Source: Cordia subcordata (lineage: Eukaryota; Streptophyta; Magnoliopsida; Boraginales; Cordiaceae). Taken from it: DNA of 64,000 nucleotides. The position numbers were made by a program, and so were the translations under genes. Shown in pieces: positions 46,789 to 58,380 of this stretch. The notes under the pieces are model-generated. The model searched no databases. It saw only the letters and a list, made by a program, of their open reading frames with translations, and was not told the origin of the DNA. Position 1 is the first letter of the stretch. Each line of letters starts with the position of its first letter. The stretch is taken from contig JAPTOF010000008.1 of the NCBI GenBank assembly GCA_028554755.1, positions 16,535,001 through 16,599,000 of the forward strand, given 5' to 3'.

Positions 46789-48712
46789 TGATACTCTTCG
46801 GTGCACAAGGCCTAAAATAGCCGGCAAGTGTACGAGTCAATTATAGTGTAGTGTGTGCAAGTGTAGGTATCGAATCACGGGGAGGCTAAACATGTGTGGA
46901 ATCCTCAGCTATGTGCACCTTAAAGAGTTACAAGACCTAACCTATAATGTTTTAGGGGGGGTTTTGTTTAAAGTGAGCTCAAAAAAATAAATCTAACCTA
47001 AAGACAAGAAAATAAAGTGTATGTGTGGAGTGGGGAAATCAAGCAATCTAAACGGAATCTAACATCGAAAATGGGCACTAAAGTGACTACAACTTGCTAA
47101 TGAATGACTACTACATTCTTGTTAGGGTTACTCGATGGGTTATTTATTGTGCTCTCATCTAGACTCTTAAATACCTACCTTATTATCCTCTAGGTCTCAG
47201 TGTAGGTCTGTCCCTAGGCTTCAACTCCTAGAGTCACGGCATGGTCTTTATGACCTAGGGTTTAAGGCTAGTGACTTAGGGGTTCTATGTGACTTAGATT
47301 GATCTAACCCAAACATCTAAACCATTAGCTAGGTTTAAAACCAAGACCTAGTCCGTCTAAGGTCGACTAACCTAACCTGAAACCTATTTATTCAGTTTAA
47401 AGCCAAAAAAGACTCAATCTAGGCTATCCATTGATTATGTACCACCGATCATCTATCACATTAATGGGTTTATCATTTAAGTGCAAGTGTAAACACATCT
47501 AAGGCATGTCATTCGTGAACACGCCAAATATCCAACTACTAAACGCATAGACGTGCTTACATTACACCATTTTAACCAATAGGACCCAACATGTATGCAA
47601 TCGAAGCTAATCTTGCTATTAGCTTGCAAACACACACATAGACATGCATGAATATATAACCCGCTCCATGGAATCATCATACAAACACAGACGTGCTTAT
47701 ATAATGACTTAGAAATGGTTAATAGCAAAATAGGCTTCAATATATATATGCTACTTCGTGGAGACATTTTATCAAACATTAAATCCAATAACAAAGCATA
47801 TATTCATAAATCCATCAAGTACCCAAATAGCCATGGAAACCCTAAGAACAAAGCATATATTCATAAATCCATCAAGTACCCATTATAATAAAGTAGTAAT
47901 AAATCCATAACACCAATGTTCACCCTACATTCTCTAATTAAACATATATTAAACTAGGATAAAAGGAAGATAGAGATTCTACCCTTTTATCCATAGCCAT
48001 CTTCTTATAATCCATGAGCATAAGTTCCATTCCTTGTGTTTGATCTACCAAAGATGCTTGATTCTATGTGAAAATGTGTTTGAGTGAGTGTGTGTGAGGT
48101 GGGTAAGAGTAGAATTAGGGTTTTGGGAACCTTGGATTCAAAGGTTGGGGTGTTCCTTCCCAAATTTTTGCTGAGAAGTGCACTTAAATAGGGCTTTTCT
48201 CGCGCACAGCCAAGGGGGACCAGTTGAGGGACCAGCCTAAAAGAGAGGTTGACTGGCCAAATTGAGGAGGTTACTAACTAGCCCCGAGGCCCTAGCCAAT
48301 CGATCGACCTTTAGTCGGGGACCTATCCTGCATAGGGGAGGTCGACCAGCCTTCTCTATTTTAGGCCCAAATTTTTGTCATTTTGCACCCGGTCTTCTCC
48401 ATTTGCTTCATGCTTGATCCGAGAGCCTCCAAATTGCCTTTTTTTCATTTCTTTATCTTCAAATCACCTCTAAAATTTGCTCCATATCCCAAGCATTATT
48501 AATCACGCTTCGCTCATCCATGCAAATCTCACCTAAAAGCACAAGAATAAGCACTTAGTGTAGCATTTTTCCTACAAACTTAGCTGTAAACATTTATATC
48601 CTTATATACATAAATATAATATAGATACCACACTAAGGTTATCTAATAAGTACAAAACACCTCAAAATAGATATAGAGATACAATGCAAATACGCACAAA
48701 ACCAACACATTA
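46789..48712 (-). repeat. Complete solo LTR of a gypsy element
   Basis: Edges are TGATACTCTTCGG and ...CACATTA, with TTTCA duplicated on both sides and no internal sequence. The family is that of the fragments at 35183 and 38977. A 51-base segment is repeated around 47785-47880 (AACAAAGCATATATTCATAA). GGTCGACC-like motifs lie at about 48215-48350, with a minus-sense TATTTAAG box near 48190. Solo LTRs arise by recombination between the two LTRs of one insertion. Confidence 0.85.
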
Positions 48713-49733
48713 TTTCAGAAAGACTATAGGTTTAAGACCCTTAGTCAAGGGATCAGTTAACACGTCATTAGTAGCAATCTATTTTATCTAAATGTCACCA
48801 CTTTTTGACAAAATCTTTAACTACCAAGAACTTAGTATCCATATGTTTGTAGGCTCCAGTACTTTTATTATTTTCTGAGAATAGAACAACACCTTTGTTA
48901 TCATAATAGATCCAAAAGATTTAGCACTAGAATTTATAATTCTCAAATTCAGATATCATGTTTTTAAGTCGCATGGCATGAGATGAGATTTCATAACAAG
49001 CCACAAGCTCTGTCTACATAGTTGAAGAGGTAGTAAGTTGTTGCTTAACACTCTTCCAAGGTATAACCCCTCTAGCTAATATAAATATATATACAAAAGT
49101 GATTTTTTATCATCTAAAAGTTTAGCATAGTCAGAGTCAAAGTATCCAACCAACTCCAAATGGTCTACTTTATGGTAAACAAGTACGCAGGTTTTGGTCT
49201 TCTATAAGTATATCATTACCTTCTTACTAGTAACATAATTATCCCTTCTAGGATTTATCTAATATTGACCAAGAACTCATACTGTAAAAATGATATTAGG
49301 TCCAGTGTAACTTGAGCATAATGAAGCTCCAAATAGCACTAGCATAAGGCACATATCTTTCTATATCATTTTGAGGACATTGCTTCAAGCTAAGTTGATC
49401 ACCTTTTACTATAGGGGCAAGGCTTACAATTCTCCATAGTATACTGTTTAAGAACTCAATCAATGTAAGCCTTTCATGAAAGACCCAAAATCCCACGATA
49501 TCTATCTTGATAAATCTACATACCAAGTACAAAAGAAGCCTCTCTAAGATCTTCCATATAGAAAGACTTGGATAAATATTGCTTAATCTTATGGAGGAAA
49601 TCAAGGCTAGAGTATGTTTTAGGTGCAATACATGGTTTTTACTTTACACCTAAAGAGGAAATGTCAAAGAGCCTCAAACAGGTCTTGCCATATCTCTACT
49701 ATATATAGCACATGGCAACTTTAAAAAGGTAAG
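48713..49733 (-). pseudogene. pol: copia-C RT end and RNase H
   Basis: In minus sense: APIVKGDQLSLKQCPQNDIE with PYASAI (about 49310-49440), the usual join between RT and RNase H of plant copia elements; then GVIPWKSVKQQLTTSS and ELVACYE-SSHAMRL (about 49070-48965); then DPLTKGLKPIVF close to 48713. The frame 49628-49296 covers the first part. Many stops are present. The left edge of gypsy-2 at 49734 cuts it in RT. Confidence 0.75.
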
Positions 49734-51553
49734 TGATGTCTCTCTAGAGTACAAGCCCTAAAGTCCCACAAGCGCACGAATCGATGCAATATAGTGTGTG
49801 TGATAGCAGGTGTCAAACCATAGGAAAGTTATTGTGTGAAGTGAATCCTATATTTGAGTGTCCTAGAAAGTGTCATAAAGAAAGCCTAGACTAAACATAT
49901 TTCTAGAGTTCTGGATTAACGGGAGCCAAGAGGGAAATGAAAAGACTACACTATGGAAGCTAGAAAGGAAAAGTAAGAACTAAGCAAACCTCGGGGATTA
50001 AAATGACAGAGAAGTGATAGGGTGACCTACAATTGTTAACGGATGATTCTCTACATCTATGCTATAAGATTCGGGGATTGGCTTACTAAATGGAGCTTCT
50101 AATACTAAGCAACTAACTAGTATCCTAATTACACCCTAGGACTCAGTGTGGGTCCATCCTTAAGTGTGCACTCTTAAATCTACGTCATGGTCCTCATGTG
50201 TCTAAGGCTATAAGAAGGACTAGGGAGTCACTTAGGTGTCCTAGAACGATCCTACCTTAGTTTTTAAATGATTAGCTAGACTCAAAGCTAAGACCTAGAG
50301 TTCCTAAGGTTGACTAAACCTATCTGGACTCCTATTAGCCAGATTTAAAGCTAAAGGGGACTTGATCTAGACATGTCCTAACTTGTGCACCAACATTCTA
50401 GGGACACAAAAGCGAATTTGGACATTAATAGCCAAATCCTACATATTCTAGGGTAAGGCATTATGAATATGACGTCCTATCCATGATACAAATAGAAGCA
50501 AGTTTGATTTACGCTATTAGAAACATTTAATCATCAACATGTAGCAATATTTGAGCATATATCCACTATAAGGTAAGTTTCATACCACATATACATGAGT
50601 AGAACTAACCCACTTCGTATTATCCATAATCATACACATAGACATGCATAATCTAAGGATTATAAGCGTTCTATAGCAAATACAGCTCAATCTATATATA
50701 TACAATTCATTTAAGCATTACATCAAATAAATGGACATGAAGTGATATAAAGCTTTTTAAAAGTAAGAACAAAGTGTATATATATATATAACCCAATCGA
50801 ATCCCATAAGAAAGAGTACAAAAATCAACCCATTACACAAGTTTAGTCACCCTAATTTATCTACTCAAGCATAAAATAAAGGAGAATGAAAGAGGGTTGA
50901 GAAAGCTCCCCTTCCATCCTTGCTTGTTCCTCCACAAACTTGAGCAAATCTTCGCCAAATGATGTTTGAATCCTCCAAAATCAACTTAATTCTAGGTGGG
51001 TGTATATGTTAGTGTGTGTATTAGAGATGGGTGAAAGTAGGGTTTTGTGTGTGAGAAATGGGTGTGTGAATTAATGGTGATTCCTCCCTAAAGAGAACGA
51101 TAAACGGGCCCTATTTATAGCCTTCAGCCAACTAGTAAATAAGGGGGGGGGAGTCAACCGGTTCCTTGGAGCTCTCTAGAATTACTGGCTGACCAGCAGC
51201 TGGTATGGACCTTTCTTCTCTGGAATTACCAGCTCACCTAGCTGGTGCTCTTGTGGGTCAGTTAGTTCCATCCTTTTTACTTCAATCTTCATCTTCACTG
51301 CTTTTGACTTTTTCCATGACCTGTGAACCTTTGGTCTTCATCACCTTTCATCGTGTGAGCTCAGCAACAAGCCAAAATCACCTAAATCATTAAAAACAAG
51401 CAATTAGTATAGCATTTACCTCTTAAACTCAACTATGTACAATTGCTTCACTTAAACCTATCTCTAGCACAAGTACTATACTAATGCTCAAAACACCTCT
51501 GAATTATAAACAATTATTAATGCATCCACACGCAAAAACACAACATATCAACA
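49734..51553 (-). repeat. 3' LTR of gypsy-2
   Basis: TGATGTCTCTCTAGAG ... ACATATCAACA, co-linear with 3221-5037. A minus-sense TATA box (GGCTATAAATAGGG) lies near 51110, followed upstream by a GTCAACCGG / GCTGACCAGC motif block at about 51150-51250. A 9-G run is at 51145-51152. Confidence 0.88.
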
Positions 51554-53090
51554 TCCCCAAACATTCTCTTGCTTGTCCCCAACCATGCCCAATCTTATGT
51601 TTATTTCTAAAGTCGATGCAAAGGGTTTCTTAAGGGATTGACTTGTTATCAAGGTTAGCCTGAGAAGCAAGAAGAGAGGCATTCTTATTATGAAGAGATC
51701 TCTAAACCTCTTTGGACCCTCCTTCTACTTATGAAAGGGGGGCATTCTTATTATGGAGAGATCTACAAACCTCTTTGGATCCTTCCTTTACTTATGAAAG
51801 GCCTCGTACCTCATGGGAACTTCCTAAGTAGCCAAACTGCCATAAGCTTAGGATTCTAACTCATGCACACGGAATGTTAATGTTTCCTGCCCCCTCGACT
51901 AACTCCCCAACATGCATATAGCCTCAAAGACAAGAAGAAGAGAGAATATATGAAAACAATGGCTTATAAAAGCTTTATCATATATCTACAATGAGGATAG
52001 CCTGTGCTAAGTTGACATTATGTCACATATGCATTTATTTAGAAAACTTTTTGGAGCTTTTGGCTTTTTCTCTTTTCCAGTTTTTTTCAATTTTCAACTT
52101 CTTTTCTCATCTTTTTGCACCGTTTTTACCTTTTTAATTTTTTTGGATTTTTCATTCTTTGCTTTGCATATAAACAAAAAGAAAAGAAAAAGAAACGCTA
52201 AGGCATATAAAAAAAAAGAACCAATTAAAGAAAGGGCACGTTTTTTCCTAACAAGCTATAGGGTGGCTACAAAGGGCATTCTTAAAGGTCCTCACTTCCT
52301 GCAACTTTCAACGGCATCTCCTCTAAGACCTGGTTAACAATCCACTCTATTCATTCCCTACAATGCAACTCATATTCACCAATCAATTGAGTCAATCATA
52401 ATAGCCAACACAACGGTCAACCAAGAAATAAACAACTCTAAATGCATCAAAATTGAAAAATTTTTGCCATTTTTTAACCGAATAATGCAATCTACCCTAA
52501 GACAACATAAAATAGTAAGACCAAATCCCTACACTCCCAAACTTAAATTTTGCTTGTCCTCAAGCAAATAGGGCAAAGCACATAAACAAACAAATTGGCA
52601 TCACAAAACAAGTATAGGTGGTGGGGATATGGTAGAAACATGGGGAACGAGTAGAGAAAGGATAGGTATAACCTTGCATTGTTTTCAAAGCTCTCCATGC
52701 TAATGATAAATCACCATACTACTAACCCTATGACTCATAAACCACCAATACTCATAAAAAAACAAGGTTAGTAGCATTGCTTATGAAAGGTTGCATTGGC
52801 ATGTGCAATAATAAGCAATGATGTATCTTATGGCAAAGGATCGGGATTCAACACTTTAGTGTGGGTGAAAGAAAACAAAAAGAAAAGAAAGAGAAATAAG
52901 TGCAAAATCGCAAAATTTAACCCAGGTTGCTTTTTAGTAGCGTTAACCACCAAGTCGTTAGCTAGCCGATCACTAACTCATCATCAACCTTCATAGATAG
53001 GGTCTTGAAGCATTAAAACCTTTACCCGAGCCATGTTCTGATCATATGCATGCTTCAATCACTACCTGTTCACTGTCAACTCTTAGCCAT
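51554..53090 (-). other. gypsy-2 PPT, second PPT module and 3' non-coding region
   Basis: The functional PPT (minus sense AAGAGAATGTTTGGGGA) is at 51554-51570. A tandem duplication of about 74 bases (GGCATTCTTATTATG unit) lies at about 51675-51815. The second module, TTGAGGACAAGCAAAATTT then AAGTTTGGGAGTGT, is at about 52532-52566, the same spacing of about 1 kb as in gypsy-1 and gypsy-4. The pol tail motif (LADDLVVNATKKQPG, minus) lies near 52925-52970. Confidence 0.65.
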
Positions 53091-53093
53091 CCT

Positions 53094-54240
53094 TCAAATC
53101 TTTGATCTTGACCACTCTAGAAGTGTAGGCAACCAATACTTCAACAGACCATCCCATCTCAACTTGAGCTTACCTAAAAAGAGATTCAAATGTGAGTTAA
53201 ACAACCAAACTTTATTGGAGGGAGAGAATGATTTCTTAAGATTGTGTTTCTCATGGATCCCTTTCATCCTATCCTTATAAAGTTTGGTGTTCTCGTATGC
53301 CTCAAATCTAAGCTCCTCCAACTCCGCTAAGTCTAGTTTTCTCTTTTCACCCATTCCTATCAAATCAAATTTAAGGCCTTGATGGCCCAATAAGCCTATG
53401 CTCAAGTTTTGTTGGCAAGTGACAAGCTTTCCCATAAACTAACCTATAGGGGGACTTACGAATGGGAGTCTTAAAAGCGATATAGTAGCCCATAAAGCAT
53501 TATTCAACCTAATAGACCAATCTCTCCTATCAAGCCTAACCATCATTTCTAAAGTGTGCTTAATCTCTCTATTGGATATCTCTACTTGCCTACTAGTTTG
53601 TGGGTGATAAGGAGTAGCAACCTTATGGGTAACCGAATATCTCCTTAACAGGGCCTCTAAAGTCCTATGATGAAAATGTAAATGCCTATCACTAATCAAA
53701 ACCCTAGGGACTCCAAATCTAGAGAAAATGTTCTTTTCAATGAATTTAACCACTACTCTATGGTCATTTGTGCATGTGGGAATAGCATCTACCCATTTAG
53801 ACACATAATTTATGGCCCCAAAAATGTATTGGTACCAAAGGAAAGTGGAAATGGACCCATGAAATCTCTATCCCAAACATCAAATAACTCATATAGAAGA
53901 ATTAGGGATGAAGGCATCATGATTCTCCTCGGATTGTTGACATTTAACACAATTTTTACAATACTCTTAGGCATCCCTAAAGAGAATAGGCCAAAACAAT
54001 TCACATTGTAAGACTTTCACGGTAGTTTTCTTTCCACTAAAATGCCCTCCACACCCCTCATTGTGATACATACTCAATACGCTCTCGAATTCATCCTCGG
54101 GTACACACTGGCAAATCACTTGATCTGCACACACCTTAAAAAGATAAAGATCCTCCCAAAAAGAAATGTCTTAGTTGTGCTAGTAACCTATCTCTATCTT
54201 TCTTCTCCTAGTGGAAGGGAAAACGCCCTATGGTAAGATA
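53094..54240 (-). pseudogene. pol: gypsy-2 integrase
   Basis: The zinc-binding region is degraded at about 54190-53950. The core start DFMGPFPLSF (54004-53810 frame) is followed by a break. The frame 53804-53439 has SKWVDAIPT, VLISDRHLHF with the second Asp, and HPQTSRQVE with the Glu. A frameshift then leads into 53435-53094 with [19 protein letters not shown] and VWLFNSH. It is the same family as 6602-7204, with more damage. Confidence 0.85.
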
Positions 54241-54244
54241 ATTG

Positions 54245-54830
54245 ACAATATAAGCAAACCATGGTGTGTGATGAGAGGCAGCAAACAATTGCTTATCGAG
54301 AAAGGAATCACAAAAAAGGGAGGGATCACAAGACGACTCATTTACAAGACGGGAAAGGTGATCTGCTACCAAATTCTCTCTGCCCTTCTTATCTCAGATT
54401 TCGATGTCAAACTCTTGAAGAAGGAGCAACCACCTAATCAAGCGGTGCATAGATTCATTTTTAGCTAGCAAATATCTTAATGCCGTATGATTAGTGTAGA
54501 CAATCACTTTGGATCCTGGGATGTATAACCTAAACTTGTCAAGGAAGAAGAAAATTGTAAGAAGCTCCTTTTTCTGTGGTGATGTAGTTCTTTTGGGTTT
54601 CATCAAGAGTCTTACTAGCATAATACATTACAGGGGCAACTTATCCTTCCTTTGGCCTAAAACAGCTCCTATTGTATAATCGGATGCATTGTACATAACC
54701 TCGAACGGGAGATTCTAGTCAGGCAATTGGATGATCAGGGAGGTAGCTAATAAGGATTTAAGCCTAATCAAAAGCCTTAACAAACTCATCATTGAATGGA
54801 ACATCCTGTGTTACAAGCCTAGATAAAGGG
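54245..54830 (-). pseudogene. pol: gypsy-2 RNase H
   Basis: The frame 54621-54394 has KELLTIFFFLDKFR, VYTNHTALRYLL and [11 protein letters not shown]. Upstream (about 54690-54660) the first catalytic motif reads YNASDYTIGAVLG, Asn replacing Asp. TNH instead of TDH is shared with gypsy-1. Confidence 0.8.
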
Positions 54831-54834
54831 CATG

Positions 54835-55700
54835 CTATTGGCTAAAATCCTTGATGAACCTATGGTAGAATCCTATATGCCCTAGAAAAGATCTAACGTC
54901 CTTAACACACTTAGGGACAAGCAACTTTTCAATCAATTCTACCTTAGTCAGGTCAACTTGAATGCCATTAGATAAGACTACATGACCTAAAACTATCCCT
55001 CGCTGCACCATGAAGTGGGACTTCTCCCAACTCAATACTAAGTTCTTATCCACATAACAATCCAAGACTAAAAAGAGGTGACTCAATCATTCATCAAAGC
55101 TATCACCAAAGACCAAGAAATCATCCATGAATATCTTAAATGTCTATCAATCATATCACTAAAAATGGTCATCATACATCTCTGAAATGTCACTGGGCCA
55201 TTACATAGATCGAAGGGCATCATTCTATAGGCAAAGGTACTGTAAGGACAACTAATGATGGTCTTCTCCTAGTCCTCGGGAAACACGAGAATTTGATTGT
55301 AACCTGAATAGCCATATAGAAAATAATAGTAGCTATGCCTAGCTACTCTATCTAAAATCTGGTCTAAAAAACCTAGGGAAATGGTCCTTCCTAGTTTTGG
55401 AGTTGTGCTTCATGTAGTCAATACAAACTCTCCAACCTGTAAGAGTGTGTGTAAGGATAGCTCTCCTCTCTTATTCTCTATAGCTATGATCCTGGACTTT
55501 TAAGGGACAACACGGACCAGGCTAACCCACTCATTACCATAGATCAGATAATAAATGCCTACATCTAAGAGCTTAATAATCTCTTTCTTAACTACTTTTC
55601 TTATATGTGGGTTTAGCCTCTTTTTGACCTCTCTAGAAAGAATGGCTTCATCTTGAAGGTGAATATGATGTATGCAAACTGAAGGGTCAATTCCTTACAA
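54835..55700 (-). pseudogene. pol: gypsy-2 reverse transcriptase
   Basis: Motifs in minus order: WVSLVRVVP (about 55530), IAIENKRGELSLHT (about 55460-55500), FAYRMMPFDLCNGPVTFQRC (about 55180-55240), the catalytic FMDDF at 55131-55117, and the thumb/connection in the frame 55086-54835 (KSHFMVQRGIVLGHV, FLGHIGFYHRFIKDFS). Several frameshifts. The rest of RT towards protease is at 55700-56028. Confidence 0.83.
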
Positions 55701-56028
55701 ATCATCAATTTTCCACCCTATAGCCTTTTTATGTTTCCTAAGAACCTCTAAGAGATGCTCCTCATGCTCAATAGAAAGATCAGAAGCTATGATAACTGGA
55801 AGGGCCTCACTAAGGCCTCGGAAAGTATATTTTAAATGCTCAGGAAAGGGTTTGAGCTACAAAGATGGGTTAGGCTCAACCAAAGAGAACGTAATCTCAA
55901 CATCATTAATGGGGACATCAATAGAATCAAGAGTAGAAAAAATAGCCTTAAGTGACATATCAATCATGGAATCCTCAACTATAGAGGTAATGGCTACATA
56001 CTTCTGCTCTAATGTCTCTAAATCAAAC

Positions 56029-57120
56029 CTAGTCAACAAAATTCTCAAATTTCCTCAATTCTTCTCTATCAGTGATGGTTTTCTCTACAAATTCCTCAAC
56101 ACAAGAATCAATAACATCAATTCTAAAGCACTCTTCTCCATCCTCTTCTCCTCTTACGCCAACCCTATTCACCGCCTCAGTGACCTTCATAGTGGACCTC
56201 AAATTCTGAAATTTCATCTTTAATAACCTCAGCCTACAATGAATAATGGCATGCGTAGTAGCAAGAAAGGGGTGACCTAAAAGAACGAGGGTCGAATGCC
56301 TATAATCATGGCCTAAATCCATATCTAACACTAAAAAGTCAAGAGGGTACACAAACTTATCTACTTGGACCATAACATTCTCTACCACATCCCTAGGTTG
56401 ATGCTCAGACCTAGTAGCCAATCGAAAAGTAACATATATAGGGGACAGCTCACCTAGACCTAGCTGCTGATAGATGAAGTCAGGAATGAGATTCACACTA
56501 GACCCTAAATCCAGCAACGTGTGATTAATATGGGTTTCATGGATCCTATAAGGAATGGTGAAAGCTTCGGGGTTATTCATCTTGGGTGGGAGGCTCGAAG
56601 TACAAATACTACTCATCTTTTCCATGAGGCTCACCTTCTTAGGAATGTTCGATAATCTACGCTTCCTCATACGAAGGTCCTTGAAGAACTTAGAATATGA
56701 GGGAATGGAAAAGATCGCATTTATCAAGGGAAGATTGACCTTAAGGTCTTTAAGATGCTCTAAGATCTTGAAAAACCTAGAATCCTCACTAGGCATGAGC
56801 CTCTCTAAGGTGAATGGGAAGGGAACTCTAGGCGCAACACCTTTAGACACATGCGAATCATCATTGGACTTCTTTCCTTCCTGATATGGTCGCAAAGTAC
56901 TACTCTCTCCGTGGTCTCTCATAGGCTCAACTCTCTCAACAAGACCTCTTTGTATAGGGCCATAATCATGATCTCTAGACTTGAAAGGACCATTAGGTAC
57001 AGGCACTGCATAGTCAACTCCTATTCTATTGACCATTATCCTACCGCTCTTAAGAGTAGTGACAGCCTTAGCTTGGGCTTGAAGGAGATAAGTGGTGTTG
57101 ATAGAGACTTTAGGGTTCAT
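56029..57120 (-). pseudogene. pol: gypsy-2 protease with N-terminal linker
   Basis: A 363-codon open frame, the longest in this element. Residues 1-30 (AVTTLKSGR) are the linker after gag. The middle is the conserved PFPFTLERL..FFKILEHLKDLKVNLPL block seen before protease in Athila elements. The retropepsin motif LLDLGSSVNLIP lies at residues 203-214, with DLGSS where DLGAS is usual, followed by FLVLDM at about residue 265. The frame ends with an acidic tail before RT. No start is implied; it is part of a polyprotein whose gag side has stops. Confidence 0.82.
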
Positions 57121-57129
57121 CTCCGACTA

Positions 57130-58380
57130 AGAAGATAACTTACTGGGGTCTCTAGTGCTCAATTGACTGGTCAACTACTCTAATTATGCCTCAATCCTAG
57201 CCATGTACTGCCTACTTTCTATTAGTTCTTATTGTTGGTTCTGAATAAATTGCATTACCTTCATCATGTAATTGGTAGGAGGCCCCTACTAGAAGAAGCA
57301 AGTAAAACCTGAGGTTAAGGGGCACTAGTGAGATGATGTTGATTAAGATTGTAAAAACCTATGAGATATTAAGGACGGGGTCGCTCCTAGGGTAGAGTTT
57401 GAGAACGGGAACTAGACTCATGCTGACCTTGTTTCCAAGAGAGATTATCTCTCCATCCTGGGTTATAAGTGCAAGAATATAGATTGCACTCACAAAATTA
57501 TCCCTGTGTAGCATATACTTGCTCTTGCATAAAATTAGGAAACTAAGGTGCCAAAGGGCGAGCAACAGTCTCATAAGATGACTTAGAACACAACGCACAC
57601 AGTTCAACTACTGAAGGAGGATAAAGAGAACCTACTGAACTAGCTCTATGATTCTGGGAGGAAAGAGACAAAAAGATAAATTTATCTTACTTATGAGTCA
57701 ACACTTAACCTCAAAAAGCAAATCAGAATAATTTCCTACCTTATTAACATCTTTTCTATTACCTCCTTGACTGGACCTGTCCATAGTCAAGTTTTGAAAA
57801 GAGTTTTCAGCCATCAATTCCATTTTCTCTTATGCCTTAGTTAGTGTCAAGGTATAGAAACCACTACCAGGGACAGTATTGACCATCATCCTATTTTATT
57901 CATTCAAACCTCGAAAGAAATACTAGAGTAGGTCATGACTACCATACCCGTGGTGCAGACACTGTCGAAGAAGGTCTTTGAACCTCTTCCAAGCTCATGG
58001 AAGAACTCTAAATCATGTTGGGAGAAAGTCATAATGGTAGTCCTGAGGTCGGCCATCTTGGCCATGGGATAGAATTATTAAAAGAATTTAGATTGAAGCT
58101 CGGCCCATGAAGTGATATAACCATTAGGCAAAGAGTATAACCAAGTCCTAGCCTTATCCTTAAGAGAAAAAGAAAACAACCTTAGACGTATGACCTCTTG
58201 GGAGACAATGGGGACATGAAGGGTGGAACACATCTCTACGAAGTTAGTAATAATATCTAAAGGACTCTGACTGCTCCTCCCATAGAAGGAAGGAAGCATG
58301 ACCGAAATAGTATGTTTAATTACGAAATTCAACTCCCCAAAACCAAGAATATTAATAGCCAAATTAGGCTCGAAGGTATT
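57130..58380 (-). pseudogene. gag: gypsy-2 gag, interrupted by SIRE-2
   Basis: The frame 58362-58078 (LAINILGFGELNFVI, SPLDIITNFVEMCSTLH, FSLKDKARTWLYSLP, LQSKFF) is the Retrotrans_gag core and matches gypsy-3 at 37953-38240. Stops follow. The tail with NPGWRDNLSWKQGQ is near 57420-57460. The upstream half is cut between the codons for Thr and the preceding residue of TFEPNLA by SIRE-2 at 58380/58381 and must continue beyond the window. Confidence 0.85.

Larger units (their letters stand above)
46250..49733 (-). mobile_element. copia-C: 3' end of a decayed copia element
   Basis: Minus-strand: RT end and RNase H (49733 to 48713 and 46788 to about 46741), PPT and probable 3' LTR below 46729. 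Interrupted by a gypsy solo LTR (46789-48712) and cut at 49733 by insertion of gypsy-2; the rest of pol should lie beyond the right edge of the window. It is not the family of copia-A/B. Confidence 0.7.
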
